Source: Litoditis marina
Lineage: Eukaryota > Nematoda > Chromadorea > Rhabditida > Rhabditidae
Assembly: GCA_964036275.1 (NCBI GenBank)
Contig: OZ038435.1
Coordinates: 806,001-870,000, forward strand
Direction of reading: 5' to 3'
DNA: 64,000 bases
This document shows positions 49,001 through 60,100 of the stretch, piece by piece. The notes under the pieces are model-generated. The model was not told the DNA's origin. It did not search any database and was given only the letters and a program-made list of their open reading frames with translations. The stretch's first letter is position 1. Every line of letters begins with the position of its first letter. Made by a program: the position numbers and the translations under genes.

Positions 49001-52000
49001 TAAAAATTTTGCGGATATTTCTCCGACTTCACTGATGTAGGGGGATAGGATTAACAGCAAGTATCTATTTGCAAGAAGCCATCTTTTTCATTGTGAATTA
49101 GGTGACAATTTAAATTTCCCTACCTGCGCTCCATCGACCAGCCATTTCCACAACTGTCGACCTTCTCTATGATCTTCCTGGGCCCAGTCACATCCGTACT
49201 CCATTCCCTTTACGTACACTTGGCTCCACGCCTCACTGTCATCACCAGTATGAAGTTGATCGGAATACACGCCAACTAACTGTAAACAAGGAGAATAACC
49301 AATTGAATTTCAATGAACAATGAACTTATGTCACGGTATGAACGCTTCCGAAACGAGCCACGATTTCATTTCCCTGGTTTTACGGTTGACCATCACTATT
49401 GGCGCGCTGCCAGTTTGGCCCGCACAAATCAAATGGATCACTGGTCTCGGCGCGATAGCCAAGAATCGATGTACAGAAGCCTTGATTTGCATATCACTGA
49501 TTTCAATTTTTACAGTTATCGTGCTCTATTAGCAATTACCGCAACGCGTATGTTGTACGAAGCGGTTTTAGGTTATTCCATTTTTTACGTTGGGCCGTTC
49601 CCTATTAGCGTTCATACCGTGATGTATAAAATTCAGCTCGAACTAAAATCTACTATGGAATAATGTGCTCAGTCAAAGGTGTCACTCAACATCGTTTCGA
49701 CCCTGATTCAAGACACACGTCTTGAATCAGGGTCGAAACGATTTTGAGTGGCACCTTTCACTGAGCACATATTTCCATAATAACATCCAGAAAGTCCCAA
49801 TGACAACAAATATTTTTGTTTTAAATAAATACAACAATAATAAAACCTACTAGTTGAGTCAAATCACAAATGATAATTCATATTGATTATTCTACGACAA
49901 CATACCTCTACAAATTTAGCGAGATCGCGATACTGGTACTGATTCACATCTCGTGAGGTGGCGCCTGCAATCGAGAAAGTATTGAAAATTAGCTCGCATT
50001 GATGCGACACACTCAGCAAGCTTGGCTAAATAGATATCCACAGCCGCAGAACAGTTGAAACACGAACAAATTTCGTACAGAACCCGGAAAACTGCCTGGA
50101 TTAAATGCGAAACCGGAAACGTTGAGGTCTTATATGCGTGAACTTTCTGCTTCATGAATAATAGTCGGAGAACTCCACTCTTTCACTGGTACGAGGCGTC
50201 GCACCCTAGTAAAGTTGTCCTTTTTTGGTTCCATTTTATGAATTATGAAATCGCGCGCAGCGCGAAGCGCTGCGTGTGAGTTGTGTTTGGTTTGGCCATT
50301 GCGCACTCGTTTTTGGCTTTCAAACCACAAAAGTCTTCAAATAAAACATTTTTTCGAAATTTAAAAAGAGAGAGAGCTAGATATCTATTAAATACATGTT
50401 GTGTGAAAAAATTAGGAAAATCGGTCAAGGTTGAAAAAAGTTATGCTGTCGTGTCGTTATGAAAATTTCCGTTGTCCCTCGTCCCTCGTCGCTCGTCCGG
50501 TGTCCGCATAGAAAATTATTTTTTTAACTACTGGACCGATTTGGCTGAAATTTGGCACACATGCGTAGACCCCAAAGTTAGCGCGGCCCCCAAAGTTTGG
50601 TGTTGTCACGTTTCGTTTGGCGCTTGGCGCGGGCGCCAATAGGCGCCAGAAGCTGGAAAATATGTGTTCCCATGAATGAATTTGTTTGAAATTTCGCACA
50701 GAGATCATGATAGTGAATTCCAGCTATTTTCCAGAACATGGTGACATGGCTGACAATTGGCGCCAAACTCGGGCGCCTATTGGCGCCAAATATGAAAAAA
50801 AACTTGCGAAATACTGTAATGACTGGCATTTTGCTGACAGGGACCAATTATAAATATATGTGAAAACAACGGTTTTTTTTATTATTGAAGATAGGGGTGG
50901 GGTTGCAATTGATAGAATGACCTCCCTCCAAAATTTTTTAAAAATATTGCAGGCGACGCGCGCACGCGACGCGACAAATTTTGCCAAAATCAAACTTTTG
51001 CTTATAACTTGCTTGAGAGTGATTTTTGGGGGTCGCTGTGATGATGTAAAATGACTCCCCACTCGAGGGAAATCTAATGGTGTAAAAAAATTTTGGGTCA
51101 CGCAGGCGACGCGTCAAGGTGAGTCAAAACATGAAAGTGGTCCAATTGACCTGAAATTTGGCAGTAAGGGGTAATCGACCATGGGGATCACGAATATGGC
51201 CATGGCGTTAAAGGAGACGAAGAGGTCAAAGATCGAAATTTTTAAAATGGCTGAAACTTGTTGGGAATAGGTAATCGGGTACGGGGATCACGAATGTCGA
51301 CATGTCGACATGTCGTTAAAGGGGGAGCAGAGGTCGAAGGTCAAAAAATTTAAAATGGCTGAAACTTGTTGGGAATAGGTATTCGGGTACGGGGATCACG
51401 AATATCGACAAGTGGTTAATGGGGACGGGACCAAAAATATTATGTTTCGGTTCTTGGGTTCAAACTAGTACTTACCCGTGGGAACAGTGGCTGCATACCG
51501 CCGCGCAGTGGCGCATCAATCGATAATCGAGAAATAGAAGCGATGCGCAGCGGCGCGACAATCGATAATTGCGATTAAATCAAGAATGGTTGAATTTTGA
51601 AAAACTTTTTTTTGGAAATAGAAATTTAATTAGTGAAAAAAAAGAAAGAGTGGGTACAGTGGCCCCAGTATAACCGAGTGGCCCGCTGTCACGTTTTGTT
51701 TGGCGCGGGCGCCGATAGGCGCCAGAAGCTGGAAACTATGTGTTCCCTTGGATGAAACGCTCCGAAATTTTGCACAGAGGTTAGACTAGTGAATCCCAGC
51801 CTTTTCAAAGATTCGGTATCATGGTTTACATTTATAGGATATAATAGAATAGGTTTATTCGTGATTTAACACGTGACTTCCACATAGTATGTGGCACTCC
51901 AATGGAGTAAATGGAGAGAACAATTTGGCGCCAAACGCTTCACAGATGTCCGAACTATAAACATAGTTGACGAATTCGACTCGGATACCAACATTTCTTC

Positions 52001-52953
52001 GACATTCTGCGCCAAAACGATACTTTATCCGCCAAATGGCGCCAAAATTGAAAATAGGGTTTCTGAACCAAAACACAGTCGGAAATTGTGCTAATTGGTC
52101 GAGACAAATCATTCCAAGTAATTTGTTACCAATTAGAGTAACATGTTTCATAAATGGCGCCAATGAGCTGGCGCCCGTTCGCGCCAATTGAGAAAAGATT
52201 TTCTTTGTACTGTAATGACGCAGATTTTTCACAATACTCAGATTTCAATCAACGAAGCGGAAAAAAAACTGTTTTTTAACCAGTTTCGCCTATCACGCCA
52301 ATGAAAGAGGTAACTTGGCGCCAAAAATATTTTGAAAGATCAGGATCACATCGTTCGAAAACTCGGAACTTTCAGATATCAGGATGTTTGATAGTCACCA
52401 CTATTCAAAGTTCGTTTTTCTTATTTAACTCTAGGAGTTGTTGTACTAGTACAACTAGCAAAAAGAGAACAATTCGTAAAAAGTGGGGGACCAGAAAGTG
52501 TGTGAGTTCTGTTCGGTTTCACCGTTTTCTGCAAAAAGTGAACAATACGATGTTGTGAATGAGTGTGCAACAAAAAAAGAACAATACATTTGTTTGCACA
52601 ACGGTTCACAAAAAAACAGAATATACAAAGTATAACTTGAACTTAAAAGTGCATAGTGGTTTCCTCTAAGCACGTTGTGAACCGTTGTGCAAACAAATGT
52701 ATTGTTCTTTTTTTGTTGCACACTCATTCACAACATCGTATTGTTCACTTTTTGCAGAAAACGGTGAAACCGAACAGAACTCACACACTTTCTGGTCCCC
52801 CACTTTTTACGAATATGTATCACACTTTACTGTTGTCTTGTTATGTGATGGAAAAGTTCTCCTACCTGAGCTGGAAACATCTGGTGCACTGCTGTCACTG
52901 GCCACTGATGTTCTGGACAGATCATCTTCTGTGGAACACGGTTGCCTCTCCAT
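34010..52953 (-). CDS. Two-module integrase-type H2C2 zinc-binding host gene, 23 exons
   Basis: Exons in transcript order: 52866-52953 (ATG 52951-52953, in-frame TAA upstream), 49906-49964, 49124-49279, 48437-48561, 47242-47391, 46542-46779, 45357-45490, 43471-43614, 43030-43163, 42440-42606, 42140-42206, 41596-41671, 38533-38633, 38159-38302, 37769-37853, 37359-37466, 37011-37122, 36570-36680, 36200-36269, 35479-35610, 34895-34963, 34599-34682, 34010-34140. Phases agree throughout, giving about 894 aa. The end of exon 6 is uncertain (46542 or 46632). Two modules (about 115-220 and 289-392) share YxE-V-x-x-L-x-SG-x-x-P-x-R-x-K, then FRRK or FRK and an HX4H. Module 2 has the full H354/H359/C389/C392 set. 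Module 1 has H182/H187/C217 with Glu at the last site. This is the integrase zinc-binding domain of Gypsy, GIN1 and KRBA2 type. No catalytic DDE core was seen. The rest includes a basic region (about 514-556), R554-V-R-W557 resembling a PP1-docking motif, acidic stretches, and a Pro/Asn/Tyr-rich tail. Function is unknown; nuclear DNA- or chromatin-binding is inferred. Confidence 0.8.
34143..34275 (+). repeat. GCGC-terminus repeat, short copy
   Basis: Shares TTTGAAGACTTTTGTGGTTT, then GTGCGCAATGRCCRAACCAA and CACGCAGCGCTT, with the outer ends of the large composites at about 50230-50380 (inverted) and 60660-60770. It lies in the last intron of the zinc-binding gene, on the strand opposite to that gene. 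Confidence 0.65.
35667..36031. mobile_element. Poly-G foldback element (8-bp TSD)
   Basis: 365-bp element from GGGAAAATTGAAGT to GTCAATGTTCCC, flanked by ACAACGCG (35659-35666 and 36032-36039). The core alternates runs of 6-12 G and of C with AACTTCAA / TTGAAGT words in both orientations. Lies in intron 19 of the zinc-binding gene. Confidence 0.7.
39107..41147 (-). mobile_element. Decayed CR1/Jockey-type LINE (reverse transcriptase, frameshifted, 5'-truncated)
   Basis: Pieces in element order: 41147-40914 (linker upstream of RT), 40898-40539, 40330-39362 (322-codon RT block), 39334-39107 (C-terminal region). The RT block has HGFRKGKS, DVVYFDFSKAFDRVSH (motif A), SGVPQGSA (motif B, followed by an atypical FP instead of the usual GP/SP), VFADDTK (catalytic motif C) and DLGFLLNQNLSF further on. 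The C-terminal piece has the FFTF...SRTRG pattern of such LINEs. At least two frame breaks are visible and no endonuclease domain is present. It sits in intron 12 of the zinc-binding gene on the gene's strand. Confidence 0.85.
40832..41598. repeat. Recent 385-bp tandem duplication across the LINE 5' junction
   Basis: Block 40834-41218 and block 41219-41598 are almost identical (for example CTTCTCGATTATTCGG at 40836 and 41221, and AATTCGCACCTATT at 41205 and 41587). The unit joins the 5' end of the truncated LINE to about 70 bp of host intron, including the sequence of the exon-12 splice donor (minus-strand AG|GTGCGA). A second donor-like sequence therefore lies in the intron at about 41213. 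Confidence 0.9.
41775..42084. mobile_element. AATTGGCC foldback element B5 (GGGGACGAGG core)
   Basis: 310-bp element from GGTGAATAGGAAAGG to CCTTTCCTATTGGCC, flanked by perfect 9-bp duplications CAAAATCTG (41766-41774 and 42085-42093). Arms consist of AAAGGGGACGAGGG words and their complements around an AT-rich centre. Lies in the intron between exons 11 and 12 of the zinc-binding gene. Confidence 0.85.
43933..45287. mobile_element. MULE-like non-autonomous element with 10-bp TSD, host to B4
   Basis: Bounded by CACTCAAGTT at 43923-43932 and 45288-45297. Ends are GGGTGCACCGCGGCCCGTCC and GGACGGAACGCGGGTCTCC, an imperfect inverted repeat. A second inverted 12-mer GCGGACGGTCAG/CTGACCGTCCGC lies at about 43973 and 45184. 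No transposase ORF. A duplication of 9-11 bp fits Mutator-like elements. Its right end is about 70 bp from exon 7. Confidence 0.6.
44640..44975. mobile_element. AATTGGCC foldback element B4 (GCAACC core)
   Basis: 336-bp element from GGTGGATTACAGAAGCAACC to GCTTGTGTAATTGGCC, flanked by TCATTTTAT (44631-44639) and TCATTTTAC (44976-44984), 8 of 9 matching. The core is GGTTGCTTTT / AAAAGCAACC words in both orientations. It is nested in the larger element at 43933-45287. Confidence 0.85.
47882..47997. mobile_element. TTAA-flanked MITE (piggyBac-like)
   Basis: 116-bp palindromic element between TTAA at 47878-47881 and TTAA at 47998-48001. Arms AGAAGGACGATTATGTGG / CCACATAATCGTCCTTCT are perfect and are followed by an inner imperfect palindrome (GGTCCTTTAAACTGCAAT / ATTGCGGTTTAAAGGAC). 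Lies in an intron of the zinc-binding gene. Confidence 0.75.
49654..49779. mobile_element. Near-perfect hairpin MITE
   Basis: 126 bp with arms of about 58 nt and a short CACAC loop. The centre ACCCTGATTCAAGA / TCTTGAATCAGGGT and outer TGTGCTCAGT / ACTGAGCACA are perfect, with a few mismatches between. A relative of one arm is at 61901-61956. Lies in intron 2 of the zinc-binding gene. Confidence 0.75.
50230..52440 (-). repeat. GGCGCC composite repeat, copy A
   Basis: From the outside in on the minus strand it ends in CACGCAGCGCTTCGCGCTGC at about 50265, preceded by AAAACGAGTGCGCAATGGCC, a GAGGGACGAGGGACAACGG block (about 50470) and GGCGCC-rich segments (50580-50800, 51690-51750, 51920-52330). 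It contains the tandem array at 51171-51420. Copy B in ran-2 has the same order inverted. No protein is recognised, and apparent ORFs are by-products of repetition. Lies in intron 1 of the zinc-binding gene. Confidence 0.65.
51171..51425. repeat. Tandem repeat, period about 105 bp
   Basis: Three units around GGGGATCACGAATRTSG (about 51184, 51278, 51384), with GGCTGAAACTTGTTGGGAAT shared by the last two. The middle unit has an internal triplication of the CGACATGT word. Confidence 0.7.
52472..52814. mobile_element. Long-arm hairpin element, 139-bp near-perfect arms
   Basis: Left arm 52472-52610 and right arm 52675-52814 are almost exact complements, including ATTCGTAAAAAGTGGGGG / CCCCCACTTTTTACGAAT at the tips, around a spacer of about 64 nt. 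AAAAAGTGAACAATACG-type words repeat within each arm. It lies 51 bp from the donor of exon 1 of the zinc-binding gene, so it is transcribed in the primary RNA. Confidence 0.9.
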
Positions 52954-55900
52954 TCGTAGTTATTAGTACCTATGGTAACCCGGAGACCGGAGATTCTGCA
53001 ACAAACTGATATTTGGTTGGATAAAATGCGGTTGTGGAAAGTAAACGAATTTTTTTTTACCAACGAGAAATCTTGTTTCCCTCACGGAAGCACCAGGTTT
53101 TCTCGAATAGATATTAAATTTAATGTTGTTTTTCGAATTAAATTCTCAAGAAATCTATTTAAACTCAAGTATATATCAAGGACGTGGTGTATATCAAGAA
53201 CGTTTTCTCTAATGGGCATCGAACCGGAAAGCAAATCTGTTCAGTATTTAGTATTGAAAATCCTCATAATAAACCGCTCTTTTGTATGTATAAGTGTTAG
53301 TAGTCATTCCGAGGTGAAAATCATTTAACAAAAGTCTGGTAGCAGTCATTAATTTTGGTGTCATTTATGCACACACGCAAACAAACTTAACTAACTGTGT
53401 GTGTCGGCCGATTCGCTTTGATTAACTATGAACGTACAGTATGATTTCTTATATGTCACCCTTATTTACTGTCTACGGAATGCTATAAAATTATATACAA
53501 ATTACGAACAATATTACAGGTCGCTATAAAAAAAACTGGGAGAGATAAATTTTAGGCCAGAGAAATGAGTTGGTGCGGAAAATTCAAAATTTCAACATGC
53601 AGTTTCGCGCTACGGCGTAAACGGCGTGCATGGTGTAGCATTTTAACCATAAATCCGGACTATATTAGTGTTGGGATGGGGGCGATTGTTTTTCCCAAGA
53701 TCGCAATAATTCACGGTTTCATTCACTGTATTGTTCGGTAACATGTTCACGTGTGCCTGCCCCAAAACCTTTTCAGAATCTTTTTTTCTCAAAATGTCGA
53801 ACCATCGGGAATGACCAAATCTTCATGAAGAATTCACGGTGTAGTCTGATATCGATTCACGACGACAAAGTGAGACTTTAACATAGCACAAACGTGATCA
53901 AACTCCAAACACATCGGGATAGTACAAGATACTTTGTAGTCTCGTTTTGAGAAGAGCTAACTGAAACTCTCTAACAAACTTGTGTTGCGTCTTGTTTTTT
54001 TTTACTACCCTTCTACAAGTTTCAGGAATCTGGTTTCTGGTTCACAGGAGAAAACAAAAAACTGATAATCTTAAAATTTTCGCTCTTCTGGTGAAATTGC
54101 AAACTAACTACCAGGAGAACTGAACGGGATTTACATTCGTTACGTTCTTGGGTGACAATAAAAAACGCTACGAACCATCCCTTGAAGAATATGAGATGTA
54201 ACCAGAATCTAGTCACCTTATGAACACTTTTCCTTCTCATCTAAGCACCGTCATCTGAGAAGTGACTGTTTTATCAGAGACAGATTTAGGCTTCATATTT
54301 CATCCATGAGTGTCTACTTAAAGCATTCAAAAATGCTTTTGACTTTTCGAATTCTTCTTGAATAAACGTTCAAAAACGGTTTAGAATTGATTCCGAATTA
54401 AACAAAACTCCTGAGCGTGACAATATGTTTCAATAACGTACCGAAAGTTTAAAATGCTCACTGTAGGAAAGCGTGTGGGAACTCTATGCGAAGCCAGTAA
54501 TTTGACCTAACCGCTCTGCAAAAGAGTGACAGTAAATTAGAGAAAGGCAAAGAAGTTTGAAAACCGTCTCGTCACGAAGTTGCATTAGAGGTCGTTTGTA
54601 GAAATTTCAGTTCTGGTTCTCATAGGCCTGGAGAAAGATCCACTTTGGCGAGATTCACATTTCCCGTGTCTTAGACCGTATCCAGAATCATTCCGTGCAC
54701 GTGTTTTTGCTCTTATACTAATCGAAATTCGATGTTTTCGTAAGGTTCGAAAAAGATCGGCGAGATGTAGCATACAGGAGTAGTTCAGTGATGGGTAGGA
54801 TCATTGATATTCGCCTTAAAAAATGTTTATTTGATACTTTTGCATGGCCGGATCTATGTAACTCTGATGTTTATAACAATAGGTGTATGTTGTGCTATCC
54901 CTCACTGTTTGTAGTTTGATCCCGCTGCGTTCTGGTCGATATTCGGGAATTAAAGTGTGTTTTGAGATCAAACTACAACGGTAACCTGATCACTCCCTAT
55001 AACTCATTCGTATTTTGAGATTCTGATATCTGTTTTTTTTTGTTTTCCGTCTGGGTGTCTATTGATTTCTAGAGCGAGCCGACCTCAGTTGTTCATTTCA
55101 GTTGTATGTACTCTCGAGGCCGGTACTCGTCCTCTTCTTCTCTCACTCTCATGAATAGTATTATTTTTTATTCTTCAGTGAATCCAGTCTGTTACTGGCT
55201 TTGAACGTATGATCCTACTCTGGAGAACTCTTGCCAATCGTTAAGTATACCTTAACATTCCTGCCAACTCTCCCGCAGTATGATCGAAAGTTTGATCAAG
55301 TTTTATCACGCATTCGAGTCTGGTACCCAATCTCAAGTAGTCTTTCACGATATTTCCGAGGACATTATTCACATTGATCAGCATTCATTCATCGAAAGTT
55401 GGATGTGTGCACTGTGGGATTCTCAGCAGGACGGGTGTGGACTGTGGATTCAACCTAGCTGTATTATTGCTATTCTATCAGCAACCTGTAAAAAGTTGGC
55501 AATCATAATTGAAACCAGAGAAAACTTACGTGGGTGACTACATCATGTTATTCGTTGTTCTAACCTAAAGTATTGTTTTTTGGTATATTCTCAATAGGAA
55601 CAATCATAATAGGTACGTTATAATGATTTTTGAACTGCTAACTCTCGAGCACAGTTGGAATATACACGTTAGATACTTCTTGTGGTGGTAGGTGGACTAA
55701 TCAATGATTACCCTAACCTCCCACCACCACAGCCAAGTCTGCTCCATCGCGAATTCTCCGCGCGCAAAAACATTTTTGAATTTTTCGAAGTTCCTCCTTG
55801 CCGCCGCTACCCTCTCTCGATCCTAAAATTTATCTCGTTTGTTCCTCTTGTAATTAATGATCCCCTAGCTTGTGTTAGCTCCTTGGAGCTGCTATGAATT

Positions 55901-57113
55901 GGGCTCTCTACTTAGTATCGTTTATTTATTTTTGTTAGTGTACATCATGATATTATGCGGCTCTATCAGCGGTGATTGTGTTACTTCTTTCATTGTGCTG
56001 ACCACGTGCTGGTTTATTGATTGTACTTTTTTTCCGGATCGGTTCCTAGTAGCTCTACTTTCATCATATACAACTAGTTTCGAACTAGCCTGTTCTGTTT
56101 ATTACGTGCGATTGCCACCAGGACTAGACCTAGACCCGGGTTTTGCACGAATTAGGTGACTCGCACACATTAGCCCGACAGTTCTGCCTGATCAGTCGAA
56201 AGTGCTCTAGGTAAGAGTGAGGTCCGGATTTGCATTCTCCCGGATAGTTTGGTTGTTTCCCATCAAAATCATTAACTTTCGGGATAATTAAGAACGAGCT
56301 TTTTTTTCGAAACATAGATGTTACTAGGTTAATGCCCACAAACCTTCTTGACGTAGAAGTAATGTATCTTCTAAGTGCGCCCCGCTCCAGTTAGATAGAT
56401 ATCAGTGTTCGTGCTATTGTTCGTCTCACGCCCGCCCTGTATGGCCGCATAATCAATCAAGCACAGCCCCTGTCTATTGCCCAAGTAACCGTATTGTTAC
56501 CCTAGCTCCCCACGCGTCACCGGTGATGCTTAGGCTAATTTCGACCACTATTCCTGTAATTACTCCCTCGTGCTCCTATAAAGAGACACAGTGCTTTGAA
56601 ACAGGTAATGTTCATGAAATATACCACGAACACGTTTCGTCCATGCAAATATTTGTTCCGCTAGATATACTAGTATTGATGTGTGAAAATGTGAAATTCG
56701 ATATTATAAAATGATGAACTGTTTTATGTTTCACTCTGTGCTATCCGTGAAATTAGTCTGTACATTGGTCATTGGACTTGGTATATATAGGATTCGGAAT
56801 TCGCGGCTATAACTAAAATAATATACCTATTCAGTTTGTTTCTCAATGAAGGAGCTCATGAACTTACGAAGAAAATCTGTATGACTGAAAGCAGTTATGT
56901 ATGACCCGTAGTTTTATCGGAAATGTTTCGCGGCTCTTCAATGTCTTCTGTTTTTTATCGTTCACAGTGTTTTTCTCACAGTTTCACTTGGCGCTCTTAA
57001 TGATAACGAGCTAACCATGCAGTTATTCCACTTGATAATCGACAACGGTTGTACTCATATTTTGTAGATTTTGCACACTTTTATATACTTTTATTGTTTC
57101 AGTCGTTCCTACA
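52954..57113. promoter_or_regulatory. Shared upstream region of two divergent genes
   Basis: Upstream of the minus-strand zinc-binding gene and the plus-strand ran-2. A TTTGTTGCAG acceptor about 45 nt before the minus-strand ATG and TTTATTGTTTCAG 11 nt before the ran-2 ATG are plausible spliced-leader sites. Two inverted GTTTGTAGTTTGATC words occur near 54907 and 54965. ORFs at 55280-55537 and 55682-56159 have no recognisable domain and are not called. Confidence 0.4.
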
Positions 57114-60100
57114 ATGGGACCGCCGGCAGGAATGTTATCATTTGAGGACCAGAAGATCAAAATGGATTCCTCCGCTGATGGTAAGTCCGTATTCTGTTAT
57201 ATACCATTATTACGGATTTAGTTAAAGTGAAACCAACAAACCCTGCTAAAGTTGTCAAAAAACAAATGACAAATGAGGTCCATTTTTCTCAATCCTATAA
57301 AGGCTGTCTATTTTGATCAGAAAGTTTCACAAATTTCACATATTCAGATTGAAAAACAGGTAGTTGGTTCTGAGATAAACATAACTGTAACTCAATTATA
57401 ATTGTCACTTGAAAAACGTCACAAACGTCTTGCTCTTGCCGTTTTCATCCAGATAATTTCATGTCCATGTTTCAGCTGAGGAGGTGGCTCGCAAGATCGA
57501 GGAATTTAAACATCTGACGGTTCTCGAGCTGAAGGGGAACACTGTTGGTGTAGAGGCCGGGTATCGGTTAGCAGAGGCTCTTCAGTCCCACCCTGAGCTT
57601 GAGGTTAGATACTTTGAATTCATAGCCAAGCTAAATAGCTTTAAATCATATTCTTGGTGTCACTGCAACCATAGTTCAGTTGAGTGGTCCGAATAGCTGG
57701 AAAAATCAAAAAACGGACTTCCTTTCCGCCAAAATCTTTTAATGAGCTTTTTTCGATAAAAAATATGTTTCGCGATTCAAAGTCAATAAAAGTGTCCTTT
57801 CTTAGTAGAATAGTCGCATGTCTATCCTACAGGCGTGTAGCCGCAACTCGTAACACTTGCTGAGCTGATCCTAGGATTACAGGATAAATGTGGTTAGATA
57901 AAGATCGAGGGGGCTAGAACTATATTAATCCACCAAGAAGTCCCTCTAGATCATATTTTTTCAGAGATGCCTCTGGAGCGACATCTTCACCGGTCGATTG
58001 AAGTCGGAGATTCCTACTATTCTGGTTAGTTGTGGCTACTGAAACAGGTTGCCGGCTTATGTTTCTGAATCTCTGGGTTGTCCTCGTCATCACCAGTTTT
58101 TGCTATGATATTCTGTTTGATTGTCTGTTTTTCACAGGTTATTCTATCGCGATCGCGAACTGGACTTTTAATGAAAATTATTATATTTTCGAGATAACAC
58201 TCAAAATACAGAGATCGGTATCATTTAGATATACGTCTGTTTCTTTCAGTAACGTTTTGTTTCTTGTCACAATCTTACAATCACCTGAATTGTCTGTAGG
58301 TCTCAATGTGCTCGGCCATGATGCAAGCCGGTTGTCACATCACGGAGCTCGATCTGTCGGACAACGCTTTCGGACCTATAGGAGCTCAAGGTGATTATAA
58401 ATATATCAATTATCAATTGTCACCTTCATACACTGCCAAAGAAACGTCAGTTACTACACCTATTTTCAATATTCTATGAATTTCTTCGAATGTAAATCGT
58501 TAATATTCACGTGCTATCCCTTCCCCACCTTTTCACGAAAATAATTTGCAACTCTATTTTGTTATTTTTTAAGAGGGGACTTGGGGTTCCATGCTTACTT
58601 GTGTGTACTATAATTCTTGTTCCACCAGCAAGAAAAGAGAACAAAACAAACAACTGGTTCCTTATTTTCAGTGATTTAGTTTGGTTATTGATCTGAAGGA
58701 TAGTGATTGTCTCTAGGAATATTATTTATGCGCTTTTTGTATTTTCGAACTATTAGCAGGAGAAATAATTATTTCATTTCAATCTCAAACCTGTTAAGGT
58801 ATATCGGCGTTTCTCGTGTCACCCTCCGCCTATTCTCTGGAAGCGCTACGTCTCAATAACAATGGTCTTGGGGCGGGTGGAAAGGTTAGTTGGAGCGATT
58901 TCTTAATTCATTATGGCTGTACTTTAACTTAGTTTCACCTTCATAAGATCACTGCTCACATTTTGGTCATGGGTTTTGAAAAATAACTTTGCCTGCACTC
59001 ATGTCTTAAAGTGGTCGTATCTGCAAATAGCAAAACTAATTTCGAACTTCGAATCAGTAAAAAGTGGGGTAACCAACAAATGTGTGAGTTGTGTTTGGTT
59101 CGACCTCGATATCAGCAAAAAGTGAACGATACGAATTGCTGTGATACTGTAGCAGAAGTATTCTGCAAAAATAGAACAATACAAATGTTGCACAATGGTT
59201 TACGAAGCCAGCATGAAAATCCAGAAAATGCCGAAGGGTATTTCATGTGTGCTTTGATGACATGCGTGCGTTGTGAACCATTATGCATTATTTGTATTCC
59301 ATAAAATTGCTGATGTTGTAATATAACGCAGGTTACTGGCTCTGTGACTATCAACAACTGAACAAAAACGCTAAACGTTCCGATTGACATGTACACCGCT
59401 TTTAGCGGCGATAAGCGATGGGGATTGGCGCCATTGACAAATCTACAATTAGAGACACCAACTCACTTACAATATAACCATTATTTCCAATACCACATCA
59501 AAAACCTTTGTTGAAACTTTTTTTCATTCCCGCGTCAATTGACACACGCGTCTGGCGCCAGAACGAAATGAAATTTTCTAGGTTTTCGAGCTACCAGTAC
59601 ACACTACATGTGTCAATTACTGATTGGAGCAATATTCAAACTATTCAATTGTCAGTTTCGTGTGTTTTTGTTTTGGCGCCATTTGGCGTCTGTTCCGAGC
59701 CAGACGATAAAATTCGATTTTGAATTTGTGGATCTTTATTTCACATTGGAATATTCAATATCTGTTAACTTGAAACAGTTTGATTGACGATAACTGATAT
59801 TTTTCCAACTTTGGCGCCAATTGGCGCCAGCGCACAATGCCAACAGAACTTTTTTTGATTTTCAGATTGAGCATCTTACTTGCCATGTGATAGTTATTTA
59901 GTGTACCGAATTTCAGACGATTCCATTGACGCTGTCGTGAGTTTGGGTTTTGGCGCCATCTGGCGCCTGGTTCGAGCGCCAGAAGAAAAATTTCAGTTTT
60001 GGAAAAAGACTTTCACACTTTCCTTCAAATTATTCAATTTCTATTAGTGTTCAACATTTTAGTTGATGATAAAAAGTGTTTTGCCGTTTTTGGCGCCTAT

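Noticed and set aside
49313..49663. 116-codon plus-strand ORF
   Set aside because: No recognisable domain, lies in an intron of the opposite-strand gene, and ends in the flank of a hairpin MITE.
50500..52330. Several 60-125 codon ORFs in the GGCGCC region
   Set aside because: They occur in all frames, follow repeat boundaries and share no protein family signature.
55280..56159. ORFs of 71-95 codons upstream of ran-2
   Set aside because: No domain and no consistent exon chain. The pyrimidine-rich sequence more likely belongs to a promoter or UTR.
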